64,000 bases of DNA from Pseudoxanthomonas sp. X-1. Its GTDB lineage: Bacteria; Pseudomonadota; Gammaproteobacteria; Xanthomonadales; Xanthomonadaceae. Below are positions 17,501-25,545 of this stretch, piece after piece. Positions within the stretch are counted from its first letter, which is position 1; every line of letters begins with the position of its first letter. Below the pieces are notes generated by a model that saw only the letters and a list, made by a program, of their open reading frames with translations, made no database searches and was not told the origin of the DNA. The stretch lies in NCBI RefSeq assembly GCF_020042665.1, contig NZ_CP083376.1, forward strand, positions 3,632,001 to 3,696,000, read 5' to 3'. The position numbers and the translations under genes are program-made.

Positions 17501-18335
17501 TCCGCGCGCCCCGCGCATGCCCCGCGTCATCGCCGTGGCCAGCGGCAAGGGCGGCGTGGGCAAGACCACGACCTCGATCAACCTGGCCGCGGCCATGGTC
17601 AACGCCGGCCAGCGCACGCTGCTGCTGGACACCGACCTGGGGCTGGCCAACGCCGATGTGATGCTGGGGCTGTCCCCACGCTTCACCCTGTCCGACGTGT
17701 TCGCCGGCAAGTGCACGCTGGCCGACACGCTGCTGGAAGGCCCGGGTGGCCTGCTGGTGGTGCCGGCCGCCTCGGGCAAGCAGCACATGGCCCAGCTGTC
17801 GCCGGCCGAGCACACTGGCCTGATCCACGCCTTCTCCGAGCTGGACGTGCCGCTGGACGTGATGGTGATCGACAACGCCGCCGGCATCGCCGATGGCGTC
17901 CTGACCTTCTGCCAGGCCGCGCACGACGTGGTGGTGGTGGTCTGCGACGAGCCGGCCTCGATGACCGACGCCTATGCGCTGATCAAGGTCCTGGGCCGCG
18001 ACCGCGGCGTGCGCCGCGTGCACGTGCTGGCCAACCAGGTCGGCGATGCCACCGAGGGCCCGGCGCTGTTCGCCAAGCTCGAGCGCGTGGTCAGCCGCTT
18101 CCTGGACATCACCCTGAACTACCTCGGCGCGGTCCCGCGCGACGAATGGCTGCGCCGCGCCGTGCAGCGCCAGGAGACGGTGGTCGACGCCTTCCCCTCG
18201 GCGCCCTCGGCCATCGCCTTCCGCGACATCGCCCGCCGCGCGCGGCAGTGGCAGCAGCCCACCGCGCCGCGCGGCCACGTCGAGTTCTTCCTTGAACGCC
18301 TGGTCGGCCAGCCCGCCGAAGGGAGCCCGGCATGA
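17487..18335 (+). CDS. flhG: Flagellar number regulator FlhG (FleN), MinD-like ATPase
   Basis: FlhG limits flagellar number, in Pseudomonas by restraining FleQ, and works against FlhF at the pole. The 282-residue protein has the MinD/ParA-type deviant Walker motif GKGGVGKTT (about residues 19-27) and DTDLGLANADVMLG. The ATG at 17487 (MQSPDPRAP) is preferred over an earlier in-frame codon inside flhF. It overlaps flhF by 14 bases and fliA by 4 bases. Confidence 0.95.
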   Translation: MQSPDPRAPRMPRVIAVASGKGGVGKTTTSINLAAAMVNAGQRTLLLDTDLGLANADVMLGLSPRFTLSDVFAGKCTLADTLLEGPGGLLVVPAASGKQHMAQLSPAEHTGLIHAFSELDVPLDVMVIDNAAGIADGVLTFCQAAHDVVVVVCDEPASMTDAYALIKVLGRDRGVRRVHVLANQVGDATEGPALFAKLERVVSRFLDITLNYLGAVPRDEWLRRAVQRQETVVDAFPSAPSAIAFRDIARRARQWQQPTAPRGHVEFFLERLVGQPAEGSPA

Positions 18336-19081
18336 ACCTCATGGCCACCGCCCAGTACCGCGCCCATCAGCAGGGCTCGCCCGCGGAGATCGTCGAGCGT
18401 CACGGCGAACTGGTGCGCCGCATCGCCCACCATCTGGCCGCGCGCCTGCCGGCCAGCGTGGAGATCGACGACCTGGTCCAGGCCGGCATGCTGGGCCTGA
18501 TCGACGCGGCCCGGAACTACCAGAACGACCAGGGCGCGACCTTCGAGACCTACGCCTCCATCCGCATCCGCGGCGCGATGATCGACGAGATGCGCAGGGG
18601 CGACTGGACCCCGCGCTCGGTGCACCGCAGCTATCGCGAGATGGTGTCCGCCGTGCGCCAGGTCGAGCAGGCGACCGGCCGCGCGGCCACCGCCGCGCAG
18701 GTGGCCGCGGTCATGCAGATCCCGCTGGACGAGTACCACCACCTGGTCGAGGACGCCGCCCGCGGCCAGATCACCAGCCTGGATGCGCACATCGACGAAC
18801 ACGACGGCGAGGCCCGCCTGGCCAGCGCCGACGGCGCCACCCCCGCCCGCGCCTTCGAGCAGGGCGCCTTCCGCGAGGCGCTGGCCGAGGCCATCGCCGG
18901 CCTGCCCGAGCGCGAGGCGCTGGTGCTCTCGCTGTACTACGAGCAGGAACTCAACCTGCGCGAGATCGGTGCGGTCCTGTCGGTCAGCGAATCGCGCGTC
19001 TGCCAGATCCACGGCCAGGCCGTGATCCGCCTGCGCGCCCGCCTGGGCGAATGGAAGCGCGAACCGGCGGAGATCGACTGA
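18332..19081 (+). CDS. fliA: Flagellar sigma factor FliA (sigma-28)
   Basis: FliA directs transcription of late flagellar genes. The 249-residue protein has region 2 (HGELVRRIAHHLAARLP, then the DDLVQAGMLGLIDAARNY and FETYASIRIRGAMIDEMR core) and region 4 with LPEREALVLSLYYEQELNL and a helix-turn-helix ending SESRVCQIHGQAVIRLR. The start overlaps flhG as ATGA. In many relatives cheY, cheZ and cheA follow; here the next gene is motC, 308 bases away. Confidence 0.97.
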   Translation: MNLMATAQYRAHQQGSPAEIVERHGELVRRIAHHLAARLPASVEIDDLVQAGMLGLIDAARNYQNDQGATFETYASIRIRGAMIDEMRRGDWTPRSVHRSYREMVSAVRQVEQATGRAATAAQVAAVMQIPLDEYHHLVEDAARGQITSLDAHIDEHDGEARLASADGATPARAFEQGAFREALAEAIAGLPEREALVLSLYYEQELNLREIGAVLSVSESRVCQIHGQAVIRLRARLGEWKREPAEID

Positions 19082-19389
19082 GGGGCCCCGCTCGGCGGGA
19101 CGCTGAAGCCAAAAGCTGGAAAGCACCCCTCCTCGCCCTCCCCTTCGCTGCGCGAAAGAAGAGACGCGGGCTCCACCCACATCCAGGAACCGGGCACTTG
19201 ATCACGCCGCGACAGTGATCCATCCCGAACCCGCCCGCTAAGCCTGGCGCGGATCTTGCAACCTGTTTCCATTGCGCGACGCATCCGCAGTGCGAAAGCG
19301 CGAGTCCCCGGCTCGCGCGTCGTCCCGCGTGTGCGGCCGCGCGCGAAACCCCCACTTCAGGAATCCGGCGCGCGGCCGTCATACAGATC
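19082..19389. other. fliA-motC intergenic region
   Basis: No gene is seen in these 308 bases. Bases 19126-19157 hold a degenerate fragment of the CCCTCCCC/GCGCGAAAG repeat family, and 19245-19260 hold a sigma-54-like site. This is the spot where cheY/cheZ/cheA would be expected from related flagellar clusters. Confidence 0.6.
19243..19261 (+). promoter_or_regulatory. Sigma-54-like promoter for motCD
   Basis: TGGCGC-GGATC-TTGCA at 19245-19260 has the RpoN doublets at the correct spacing with one change in the -24 box (GGCGC for GGCAC). It is about 130 bases upstream of the motC ATG, further than the other three sites, so it is less certain. Confidence 0.5.
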
Positions 19390-20133
19390 ATGGACAAGCT
19401 CAGCCTCGTTGGTGCCATTCTCGCGCTGGTCGCGCTGCTGCTCGGCAGCGTGCTCAAGGGCGCCGGCATCGAAAGCCTGTGGTCGCCGGCCGCGTTCGTG
19501 ATCGTGGTCATCGGCACCTTCGCCGCGATCATGCTGCAGACCCACATGTCCACCTTCCTGCTGGCATTCAAGCTGGTCAAATGGGTGTTCATGCCGCCCT
19601 CGCAGGATCGCGCCGGGGTGCTGGCCAAGATCGTCGAGTGGTCCAACACCGCGCGCAAGCAGGGCCTGCTGGGCCTGGAGGCGCAGGTCAAGGAGCAGGA
19701 CGACGCCTTCATCAAGAAGGGCCTGCAGATGGTGGTCGACGGCATCGAGCCCGAGTCGATCCGTAACGTGCTGGAAACCGACATGCATCACCAGCAGACC
19801 CGCGACACCGCCGCAGCCAAGGTGTTCGAGGGCATGGGCATCTACGCGCCGACCCTGGGCATCATCGGCGCGGTGCTGGGCCTGATCGCGGTGATGAAGA
19901 ACCTGGCCGACCCGTCCAAGCTCGGCCATGGCATCGGCGCGGCGTTCACCGCTACCATCTACGGCATCGGCATGGCCAACCTGATGTTCCTGCCGGTGGC
20001 CGCCAAGCTCAAGGCCCTGATCGCCGAACAGAACGAATCGCGTGAGATGATCCTGGAAGGGCTGATCGCCATCGCCCAGGGCGAGAACCCACGCAACATC
20101 GAATCCCGCCTCTCCGTCTACGTCGCGCACTAG
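19390..20133 (+). CDS. motC: Flagellar stator protein MotC (MotA family)
   Basis: MotC is the MotA-type stator subunit that, with MotD, conducts ions and drives rotation. The 247-residue protein has four membrane segments: two at the N-terminus (about 4-24 and 30-52) and two later around YAPTLGIIGAVLGLIAVM and the ATIYGIGMANLMFLPVA segment. The cytoplasmic loop between them carries the charged residues that meet FliG. The name follows the second stator set of Pseudomonas and Xanthomonas (MotCD), judged by the neighbour parA. motD follows after 26 bases. Confidence 0.93.
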   Translation: MDKLSLVGAILALVALLLGSVLKGAGIESLWSPAAFVIVVIGTFAAIMLQTHMSTFLLAFKLVKWVFMPPSQDRAGVLAKIVEWSNTARKQGLLGLEAQVKEQDDAFIKKGLQMVVDGIEPESIRNVLETDMHHQQTRDTAAAKVFEGMGIYAPTLGIIGAVLGLIAVMKNLADPSKLGHGIGAAFTATIYGIGMANLMFLPVAAKLKALIAEQNESREMILEGLIAIAQGENPRNIESRLSVYVAH

Positions 20134-20159
20134 ATCAAGGACAAGGACGACCTCCCGCC

Positions 20160-21137
20160 ATGGCGCGCAAGCACCAGCACGAAGACCACGTCAACCATGA
20201 GGCCTGGGCGATCCCCATGGGCGATCTCATGACGTTGCTGCTGGCCTTCTTCGTGGTGATGTACGCGATCTCCTCGGTCAACGAGGGCAAGTTCCGCGCG
20301 GTGTCAGACGCGCTCAACGCCGAGTTCGGCGGCCCGCCGCGCTCGGTCTCGCCGGTCCAGCTGGGCAGGCACCAGCTGCTGGGATCCTCCTTCGACCGGC
20401 CCTCGCTGGCGACCTCGGCCGCGCGCATCGGCCCGGCCCCGGCCAGCCAGCTGATGCAGGCCAAGATGCGACAGGCGCTGGACGCCCCGCGCTACGGCCA
20501 GTCCACCGTCGGCATGACCCCGACCGCGTTCAACGCCGCGGCCGGCCAGGGCGCGGGCCCGGGCGGGCTGGGCGGCGGCCAGCTGGGCGCGGTGGGCGAG
20601 AACATCCAGGCCGTGCTCTCCGACCTGGTGGCCAAGCACCAGGTCACCGTGCGCCGCGGCGAGAACTATCTGGAAGTGGAGATTCAGAGCGACATCCTGT
20701 TCTCCAGCGGCGTGGCCACGCCCAATGCCGTGGCCGCGGTCACCGTCCAGCGCGTGGCCGAGGTGCTGCGCGACGTGCCCAATGCGGTGCGCGTGGAGGG
20801 CTATACCGATGACCAGCCCATCGCCACGGCGCAGTTCGCCTCCAACTGGGAGCTGTCGGCCGCGCGCGCGGCCAGCGTGGTCCACGTGCTGACCCAGACC
20901 GGCGTGTCGCCGGCGCGGCTGGCAGTGGTGGGCTACGGGCAGTTCCAGCCCATCGCCGACAACACTACCGCCCAGGGCCGCAATGCCAATCGCCGCGTGG
21001 TGCTGGTGATCCTGGCCGCGCCCAACGGCGGCCGCCCGCGTGGGCCGGATTCGGTCAGCCCCGACATGTTGCAGACCCCGCCGTCCACGCCGGTGGCGGT
21101 CACCCCGCTGCCCGCCAACGTGGAGGCCGCCGGTTGA
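20160..21137 (+). CDS. motD: Flagellar stator protein MotD (MotB family)
   Basis: MotD anchors the stator to peptidoglycan. The 325-residue product has one membrane helix (about 22-42) with the ion-binding Asp22 in MGDLMTLLLAFFVVMY. A plug/linker region follows, then an OmpA-type domain with VEGYTDDQPI, SNWELSAARA and GRNANRRVVL. A Pro-rich tail follows the OmpA domain. It is coupled to the ParA gene by a one-base overlap. Confidence 0.94.
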   Translation: MARKHQHEDHVNHEAWAIPMGDLMTLLLAFFVVMYAISSVNEGKFRAVSDALNAEFGGPPRSVSPVQLGRHQLLGSSFDRPSLATSAARIGPAPASQLMQAKMRQALDAPRYGQSTVGMTPTAFNAAAGQGAGPGGLGGGQLGAVGENIQAVLSDLVAKHQVTVRRGENYLEVEIQSDILFSSGVATPNAVAAVTVQRVAEVLRDVPNAVRVEGYTDDQPIATAQFASNWELSAARAASVVHVLTQTGVSPARLAVVGYGQFQPIADNTTAQGRNANRRVVLVILAAPNGGRPRGPDSVSPDMLQTPPSTPVAVTPLPANVEAAG

Positions 21138-21916
21138 TGCAGACCTGGGCGATCGCCAACCAGAAGGGCGGCGTGGGCAAGACCACGACCACCCTGTGCC
21201 TGGCGCGCTGCCTGGCGCAGGCGGGCCGGCACGTGCTGATCGTGGACATGGATCCGCACGCCTCGATGACGCGCGCGTTCAATGTTCCGCGCCACCCGGT
21301 GCCCAGCGGAACCCACGAACTGTTCGGCCCCGGCGCACCCACGGCCGATGCGCTGGCCCGCACCACGCCCATCGACGGCCTGCGCCTGCTCGCCGCGCAG
21401 CCCGCGCTGGCCACGCTGGAACGCCGCAGCGCCAGCCAGCCGGGCCTGGGCATGGCGCTGCAGCGCGCGCTGGCCGGCGTGGTCGACCTGTACGACGCCG
21501 TGCTGCTCGACTGCCCGCCCACGCTGGGCCTGCTGATGGTCAACGCGCTGGCCGCGGCCGACGCGCTGATCGTGCCGACCCAGACCGATCCGCTGGCCCT
21601 GCACGGCCTGGCCGACATGCTGCATACCGCCGAGATGGTCGAGACCTCGCGCCGCCGGCCGCTGCCGCGGTTCGTGCTGCCCACGCTGTACGACGGCCGC
21701 ACCACCCTGGGCACGCAGAGCCTGGAGCTGATGCACGGGCTGTACGCCGGGCGCGTGTGGCCGCAGGCCATCCCGATGGACGCCCGCCTGCGCGATGCCC
21801 GCGCGCTGGCCTCGGCCGCGCCCATGACCGGTCCCGGCGCCGACGCCTACCGCCAGGCGCTGGCCTGGCTGCAGAGCCAGCCGCCGCTGTCGGCCGCCCA
21901 GAGCCAGGCCGCGTGA
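21137..21916 (+). CDS. ParA-family ATPase of the motility locus
   Basis: The 259-residue protein has the deviant Walker A NQKGGVGKTTTTLCLAR at the N-terminus, DMDPHASMT and DCPPTLGLLMVNAL, all typical of ParA/Soj. In Pseudomonas and related genera a ParA follows motD and helps position chemoreceptor arrays; in Vibrio the counterpart is ParC. Here the ATG at 21137 overlaps the motD stop by one base, and the GTG of the next gene overlaps its own end. No parB or chemotaxis gene is adjacent, so the cargo is unclear. Chromosome segregation is unlikely. Confidence 0.85.
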   Translation: MQTWAIANQKGGVGKTTTTLCLARCLAQAGRHVLIVDMDPHASMTRAFNVPRHPVPSGTHELFGPGAPTADALARTTPIDGLRLLAAQPALATLERRSASQPGLGMALQRALAGVVDLYDAVLLDCPPTLGLLMVNALAAADALIVPTQTDPLALHGLADMLHTAEMVETSRRRPLPRFVLPTLYDGRTTLGTQSLELMHGLYAGRVWPQAIPMDARLRDARALASAAPMTGPGADAYRQALAWLQSQPPLSAAQSQAA

Positions 21917-23352
21917 ACCGCTCGCCCTTCGAAGATCCGATCGCCGGCTACGTCGATGCCCTGCTCGACGATCCGGCGCGCGAGCGCGCCCGCACCGAGG
22001 AGGATCCGGTCACCGGCCTGCCCACGCGCAACGGCCTGCTGGTCGCGCTGGACGAGCGCCGCAGCCAGGGCGTGCCCACGGCGGTGGCGGTGCTGGGCCT
22101 GGACAACTTCCGCTCGGTCATCGTGACCCTGGGCCACGCCACCGCCGACACGGTGCTGCAGGTGGTGGCCGCGCGCCTGCTGGCGCGTCTGCCCGACGAC
22201 GTGTTCCTGGCGCGGCTGGAGGGCGACGAGTTCGCGCTGTGCTTCCCCAGCGCGCGGCAGAAGCCGGTGGAGGCCACGCTCAACGCGCTGCTGCTGGACC
22301 TGGCGCAACCGTGCGAGGTCGACCTGCACCGCGTGCACCTGGACGCCTGCATCGGCGTGGCGATGGACGGCGAGACCGAACCGGCCCCGCCGCCGGCGCC
22401 GGCCGACGAGATCGCGGCGGTCGACGACTCGCCCGAACTGCCCGATGCGCTGGAGCTGGTCACCCGCGCGCAGCTGGCCATGCACTACGCCAAGCGCACC
22501 CGCGGGCGTTCGCTGCGGCGCTTCGAGCCGAGCATGCGCACCGAGGCCATCGACCGGCGCAAGCTGGACCTGGAACTGCGCCGCGCCCACCGCGACGGCG
22601 AGTTCGAGCTGCACTACCAGCCGCAGATCGAACTCAAGTCCGGCCGCGTGTCCGGCGCCGAGGCCCTGCTGCGCTGGCGCCATCCCGAACGCGGCCTGCT
22701 GATGCCCGCCGAGTTCCTCAACGCGCTGGCCATCAGCGGCATCGCCACCACGGTGGGCTGGTGGGTGCTGGAACGGGCCTGCAGGGACGCGGTCAGCTGG
22801 CCGCTGATGGACGGCCGCCCGCTGGCGGTGAGCGTGAACCTGTTCCCCGTGCAATTCGCCCACGAGGACCTGCTCAAGGAAGTGGACAACGCCCTGGCCG
22901 TCAGCGGCCTGGCGCCGGCGCGGCTGGAGCTGGAACTGACCGAGATCATCGCGCTCAGCGACGATGGCAACGCCGCCAACACGCTGCAGCAGCTGCGCCG
23001 GCGCGGGCTGCGCGTGGCCTACGACGACTTCGGCACGGGTTACGCCTCGCTATCCACGCTGCACCACCTGGCGGTGGACCGGGTCAAGATCGATCGCGGC
23101 TTCGTGCGCGACGTGATGCAGGATCGTGGCGATGCCGCGATCGTGCGTTCGATCCTGCTGATCGCGCGCAACTTCGACCTACAGGTCACCGCCGAGGGCG
23201 TGGAGACCGATACCCAGGCCGAGTTCCTGCGCGCGCTGGGCTGCAACGAGGTGCAGGGCTACCTGTACTCGCCGGCGTTGCCGCGGGTGGACTTCGACGC
23301 CTGGCTGGACCGCTACCAGCGCAGCCGCAGCCTGCCCGACGACCGACGCTGA
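21913..23352 (+). CDS. GGDEF/EAL protein, probable c-di-GMP phosphodiesterase
   Basis: The protein has 479 residues from the GTG that overlaps parA. The N-terminal GGDEF domain (about 30-190) starts DPVTGLPTRNG, but its signature reads EGDEF instead of GGDEF, so cyclase activity is doubtful. The EAL domain (about 215-465) is complete: EALLRW, SVNLFPVQF, ELTE, DDFGTGYASL, KIDRGFV and AEGVET are present, so phosphodiesterase activity is expected. There is no membrane segment. Co-transcription with motCD and parA suggests that it lowers c-di-GMP to favour swimming; this is inferred. Confidence 0.9.
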   Translation: MNRSPFEDPIAGYVDALLDDPARERARTEEDPVTGLPTRNGLLVALDERRSQGVPTAVAVLGLDNFRSVIVTLGHATADTVLQVVAARLLARLPDDVFLARLEGDEFALCFPSARQKPVEATLNALLLDLAQPCEVDLHRVHLDACIGVAMDGETEPAPPPAPADEIAAVDDSPELPDALELVTRAQLAMHYAKRTRGRSLRRFEPSMRTEAIDRRKLDLELRRAHRDGEFELHYQPQIELKSGRVSGAEALLRWRHPERGLLMPAEFLNALAISGIATTVGWWVLERACRDAVSWPLMDGRPLAVSVNLFPVQFAHEDLLKEVDNALAVSGLAPARLELELTEIIALSDDGNAANTLQQLRRRGLRVAYDDFGTGYASLSTLHHLAVDRVKIDRGFVRDVMQDRGDAAIVRSILLIARNFDLQVTAEGVETDTQAEFLRALGCNEVQGYLYSPALPRVDFDAWLDRYQRSRSLPDDRR

Positions 23353-23388
23353 CCCGCCGCGGCGGGAATCGACGCTACGCTGGCGCAC

Positions 23389-24045
23389 ATGCACGATCCC
23401 GCCCAAGACCCCGCCTTCCGCGACGCCCTGATCGCCGTGCAGGATGCCGAGCGCGCACGCATCGCCGGCGAACTGCACGACGAACTCGGCCAGCTGCTCA
23501 CCTCGCTGCGCCTGAGCCTGGCCGAACTCTCCGCCAGCCTGGCCTCGCCCGAGCAGCAGGATCTGGCCTGCGATCTCGAGGCGCTCTCGGCCCAGGCCCT
23601 GCACGTCGTGCGCGGCATGAGCCACGCCCTGCACCCCCCCCTGCTGCAGCGCGCCGGCCTGGCCGCCGCGCTGGAGGCGATGTGCGAGCGCCAGGATGCG
23701 CGCGGCGCGGTGCGCTGCACGCTGCAGGTGCCGGCCGGACTGCCGCGCCTGCCCGACGCGCTGGAGCTGGCCGTGTACCGCATCGCCCAGGAAGCGCTGG
23801 GCAATGCCCTGCGCCATGCCCGCGCCACGCAGATCGAAGTGAGCCTGCTGGTCCGCGCCCGCACGCTGCAGCTGACCGTGCGCGACGACGGCGCCGGCTA
23901 CGACGTGGACGCTCCGGCGGGCTTCGGCCGGCGCGGCATGCAGGCCCGCGCGGCCCAGCATGCCGGCCAGCTGCACGAGCGCTCGGACGCGCAGGGCACC
24001 TGCGTACGCGCGAGCTTCCCGCTGGATGAGATACCGGCCGCATGA
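23389..24045 (+). CDS. Soluble HisKA_3-type sensor histidine kinase
   Basis: The 218-residue protein consists only of a NarX/DegS-type kinase core. The dimerisation helix carries the phosphorylated His in RIAGELHDELGQLLTSLRL (near residue 27), the ATPase N-box reads YRIAQEALGNALRHA, and the G-box reads DDGAGYD. There is no sensor domain and no membrane segment, which is short for the family. No response regulator gene is nearby. It starts 36 bases after the EAL protein gene and probably shares its transcript. Its input may come from a partner protein. Confidence 0.85.
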   Translation: MHDPAQDPAFRDALIAVQDAERARIAGELHDELGQLLTSLRLSLAELSASLASPEQQDLACDLEALSAQALHVVRGMSHALHPPLLQRAGLAAALEAMCERQDARGAVRCTLQVPAGLPRLPDALELAVYRIAQEALGNALRHARATQIEVSLLVRARTLQLTVRDDGAGYDVDAPAGFGRRGMQARAAQHAGQLHERSDAQGTCVRASFPLDEIPAA

Positions 24046-24147
24046 TCCGGCTCATGGCGCCGACCGAAGGCGTCCCAACGCCGCGATCGAGATGAATCGC
24101 GTTGCTATGATGCGGCCATCGCATCGCAAGACGTCCTGAGAGGCCCC

Positions 24148-25227
24148 GTGCACATCGTCGTGGCTGGTGAAACCAGCGAACAGGCAGCGCAACTCCAGAT
24201 CCACCTGGCCGCCCGTGGCCGCGACTGGGGCGTGAGCTGGCTGCAGCTGGGCGACGGCCCCACCCCGCATCTGGACGCGCTGGCGCCCGATGCGCTGGTG
24301 TGCTTCTCCGGCACCGGCTGGAACCGCTGCAACCTGATGATGCACGAACTGCGCGAGCGCTTTCCGCTGGCCGCGCGCGTGGTCCTGGTACCCGACCCGC
24401 AGGGCGAGGAGATGATGCAGGCCCTGGACGCGGCCCATCGCGTGCTGCCCGAGCCCTTCGATCCGGTCGCGCTGATCGACGCCATCGACGACATCGTCGA
24501 ACTGCGCTCGCTGCTGGACGACGCCCGGGTCAAGCAGGCCATCGAACAGTCCGGCCCGCTGCCGGCCGCGCCCAAGCAGTACCTCAGCCTGAGCCGCCTG
24601 CTGCGCGACGACAGCACCCAGGCCGCCGATCTGGTGGAGGTGGTCACGCAGGATCCGGCCCTGGCCGCGCGCGTGCTGCGCCTGAGCAACTCGGCCTACT
24701 ACTCCGGCGGGCGCGAGATCAGCGACCTGCGCATGGCGGTGGTGCGCCTGGGCCAGGACGCGCTGCGCCGGCTGGTGCTGGCCAGCGAAGTGTTTTCCTC
24801 CGGCCCCGGCGTGGACGAAGTCCGCGAGCGCGCATTGCGCATCTCGCGCCTGGCCGACCAGATCCTGCCCGAGGCCGGCACCGGCGTGGCCGCCACGGCC
24901 GGCCTGCTGTCCCAGGTCGGCCGGCTGCTGCCGCCGCTGGAACTGCACGAGCCCGACGGCCCGACGCTGCTGCCGCACAGCGTCGCCGGCGCCTACCTGC
25001 TGGGCCTGTGGGGCCTGCCGGCGACGATGATCGAAGCGGTGGCCTGGCACCAGGCGCCCGCGCGGGCCGGCACTCTGTTCTGGGTCGCCGGCGCCGTGCA
25101 CGTGGCCGCCGCGCTGATCGACGGCAGCGAGGTCGACACCGCCTACCTGAGCCGCGTGCGCAGGCTGCACGACCTGCCGCGCTGGCGCGCCATGGCCGAC
25201 GCCGAACAGGCGCTGGCCCAGGCCTGA
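24148..25227 (+). CDS. HDOD domain protein with degenerate receiver-like N-terminus
   Basis: The 359-residue protein starts at a GTG preceded by GAGAGG. Residues 1-115 look like a response-regulator fold, but where the phosphorylated Asp should follow the third strand the sequence is ALVCFSGTG, so phosphorylation is unlikely. Residues ~140-330 form an HDOD domain (LSRLLRDDSTQAADLVEVV, ALAARVLRLSNSAYY), a non-catalytic relative of HD-GYP common in motility and signalling proteins. The position at the end of the flagellar region suggests a motility signalling role; this is inference. Confidence 0.8.
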   Translation: MHIVVAGETSEQAAQLQIHLAARGRDWGVSWLQLGDGPTPHLDALAPDALVCFSGTGWNRCNLMMHELRERFPLAARVVLVPDPQGEEMMQALDAAHRVLPEPFDPVALIDAIDDIVELRSLLDDARVKQAIEQSGPLPAAPKQYLSLSRLLRDDSTQAADLVEVVTQDPALAARVLRLSNSAYYSGGREISDLRMAVVRLGQDALRRLVLASEVFSSGPGVDEVRERALRISRLADQILPEAGTGVAATAGLLSQVGRLLPPLELHEPDGPTLLPHSVAGAYLLGLWGLPATMIEAVAWHQAPARAGTLFWVAGAVHVAAALIDGSEVDTAYLSRVRRLHDLPRWRAMADAEQALAQA

Positions 25228-25475
25228 CCGCCGCCCCTCAGTCGCCGATCGCGACTTCGAGTTCCCTTTTCCTGGAGTCGAGGGCAGCGAGCTGAAGCGC
25301 CCGGCTCACTGGCAAGACGCAGGCATCGCCCCTCCCCTTTTAGCGAAGAGGGGAGGCTGGGAGGTGCTTTTGCTTTTGACGTTCCTGCGAAGAGCGCCCC
25401 TCCCCTTCGGACGCTAGTCGCGATTTCGAGCGCCCCTTGACCTACGGCCAAGGGCAGGGGACGAAGCAAGTGGCC
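25228..25475. repeat. Two CCCCTCCCC-family repeats downstream of HDOD gene
   Basis: The segment contains a hairpin CCTCCCCT...AGGGGAGG near 25330-25356. A second unit at 25389-25475 is related to 10275-10365 by shared blocks GCGAAGAGCG, CGCTAG.CGCGA and CCTACGGCCAA. No gene is present. It lies in the convergent gap between the HDOD gene and the M1 peptidase gene. Confidence 0.65.
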
Positions 25476-25545
25476 TGAGAAATGGCTGGCGGGGCCTTCT
25501 CGCCTGCGGCTGGCGCAGGGCGAGGTTCAACGACCCGAACAACGC

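Noticed and set aside
24046..24147. Rho-independent terminator between the kinase and HDOD genes
   Set aside because: No stem with a following T-run was found in the gap.
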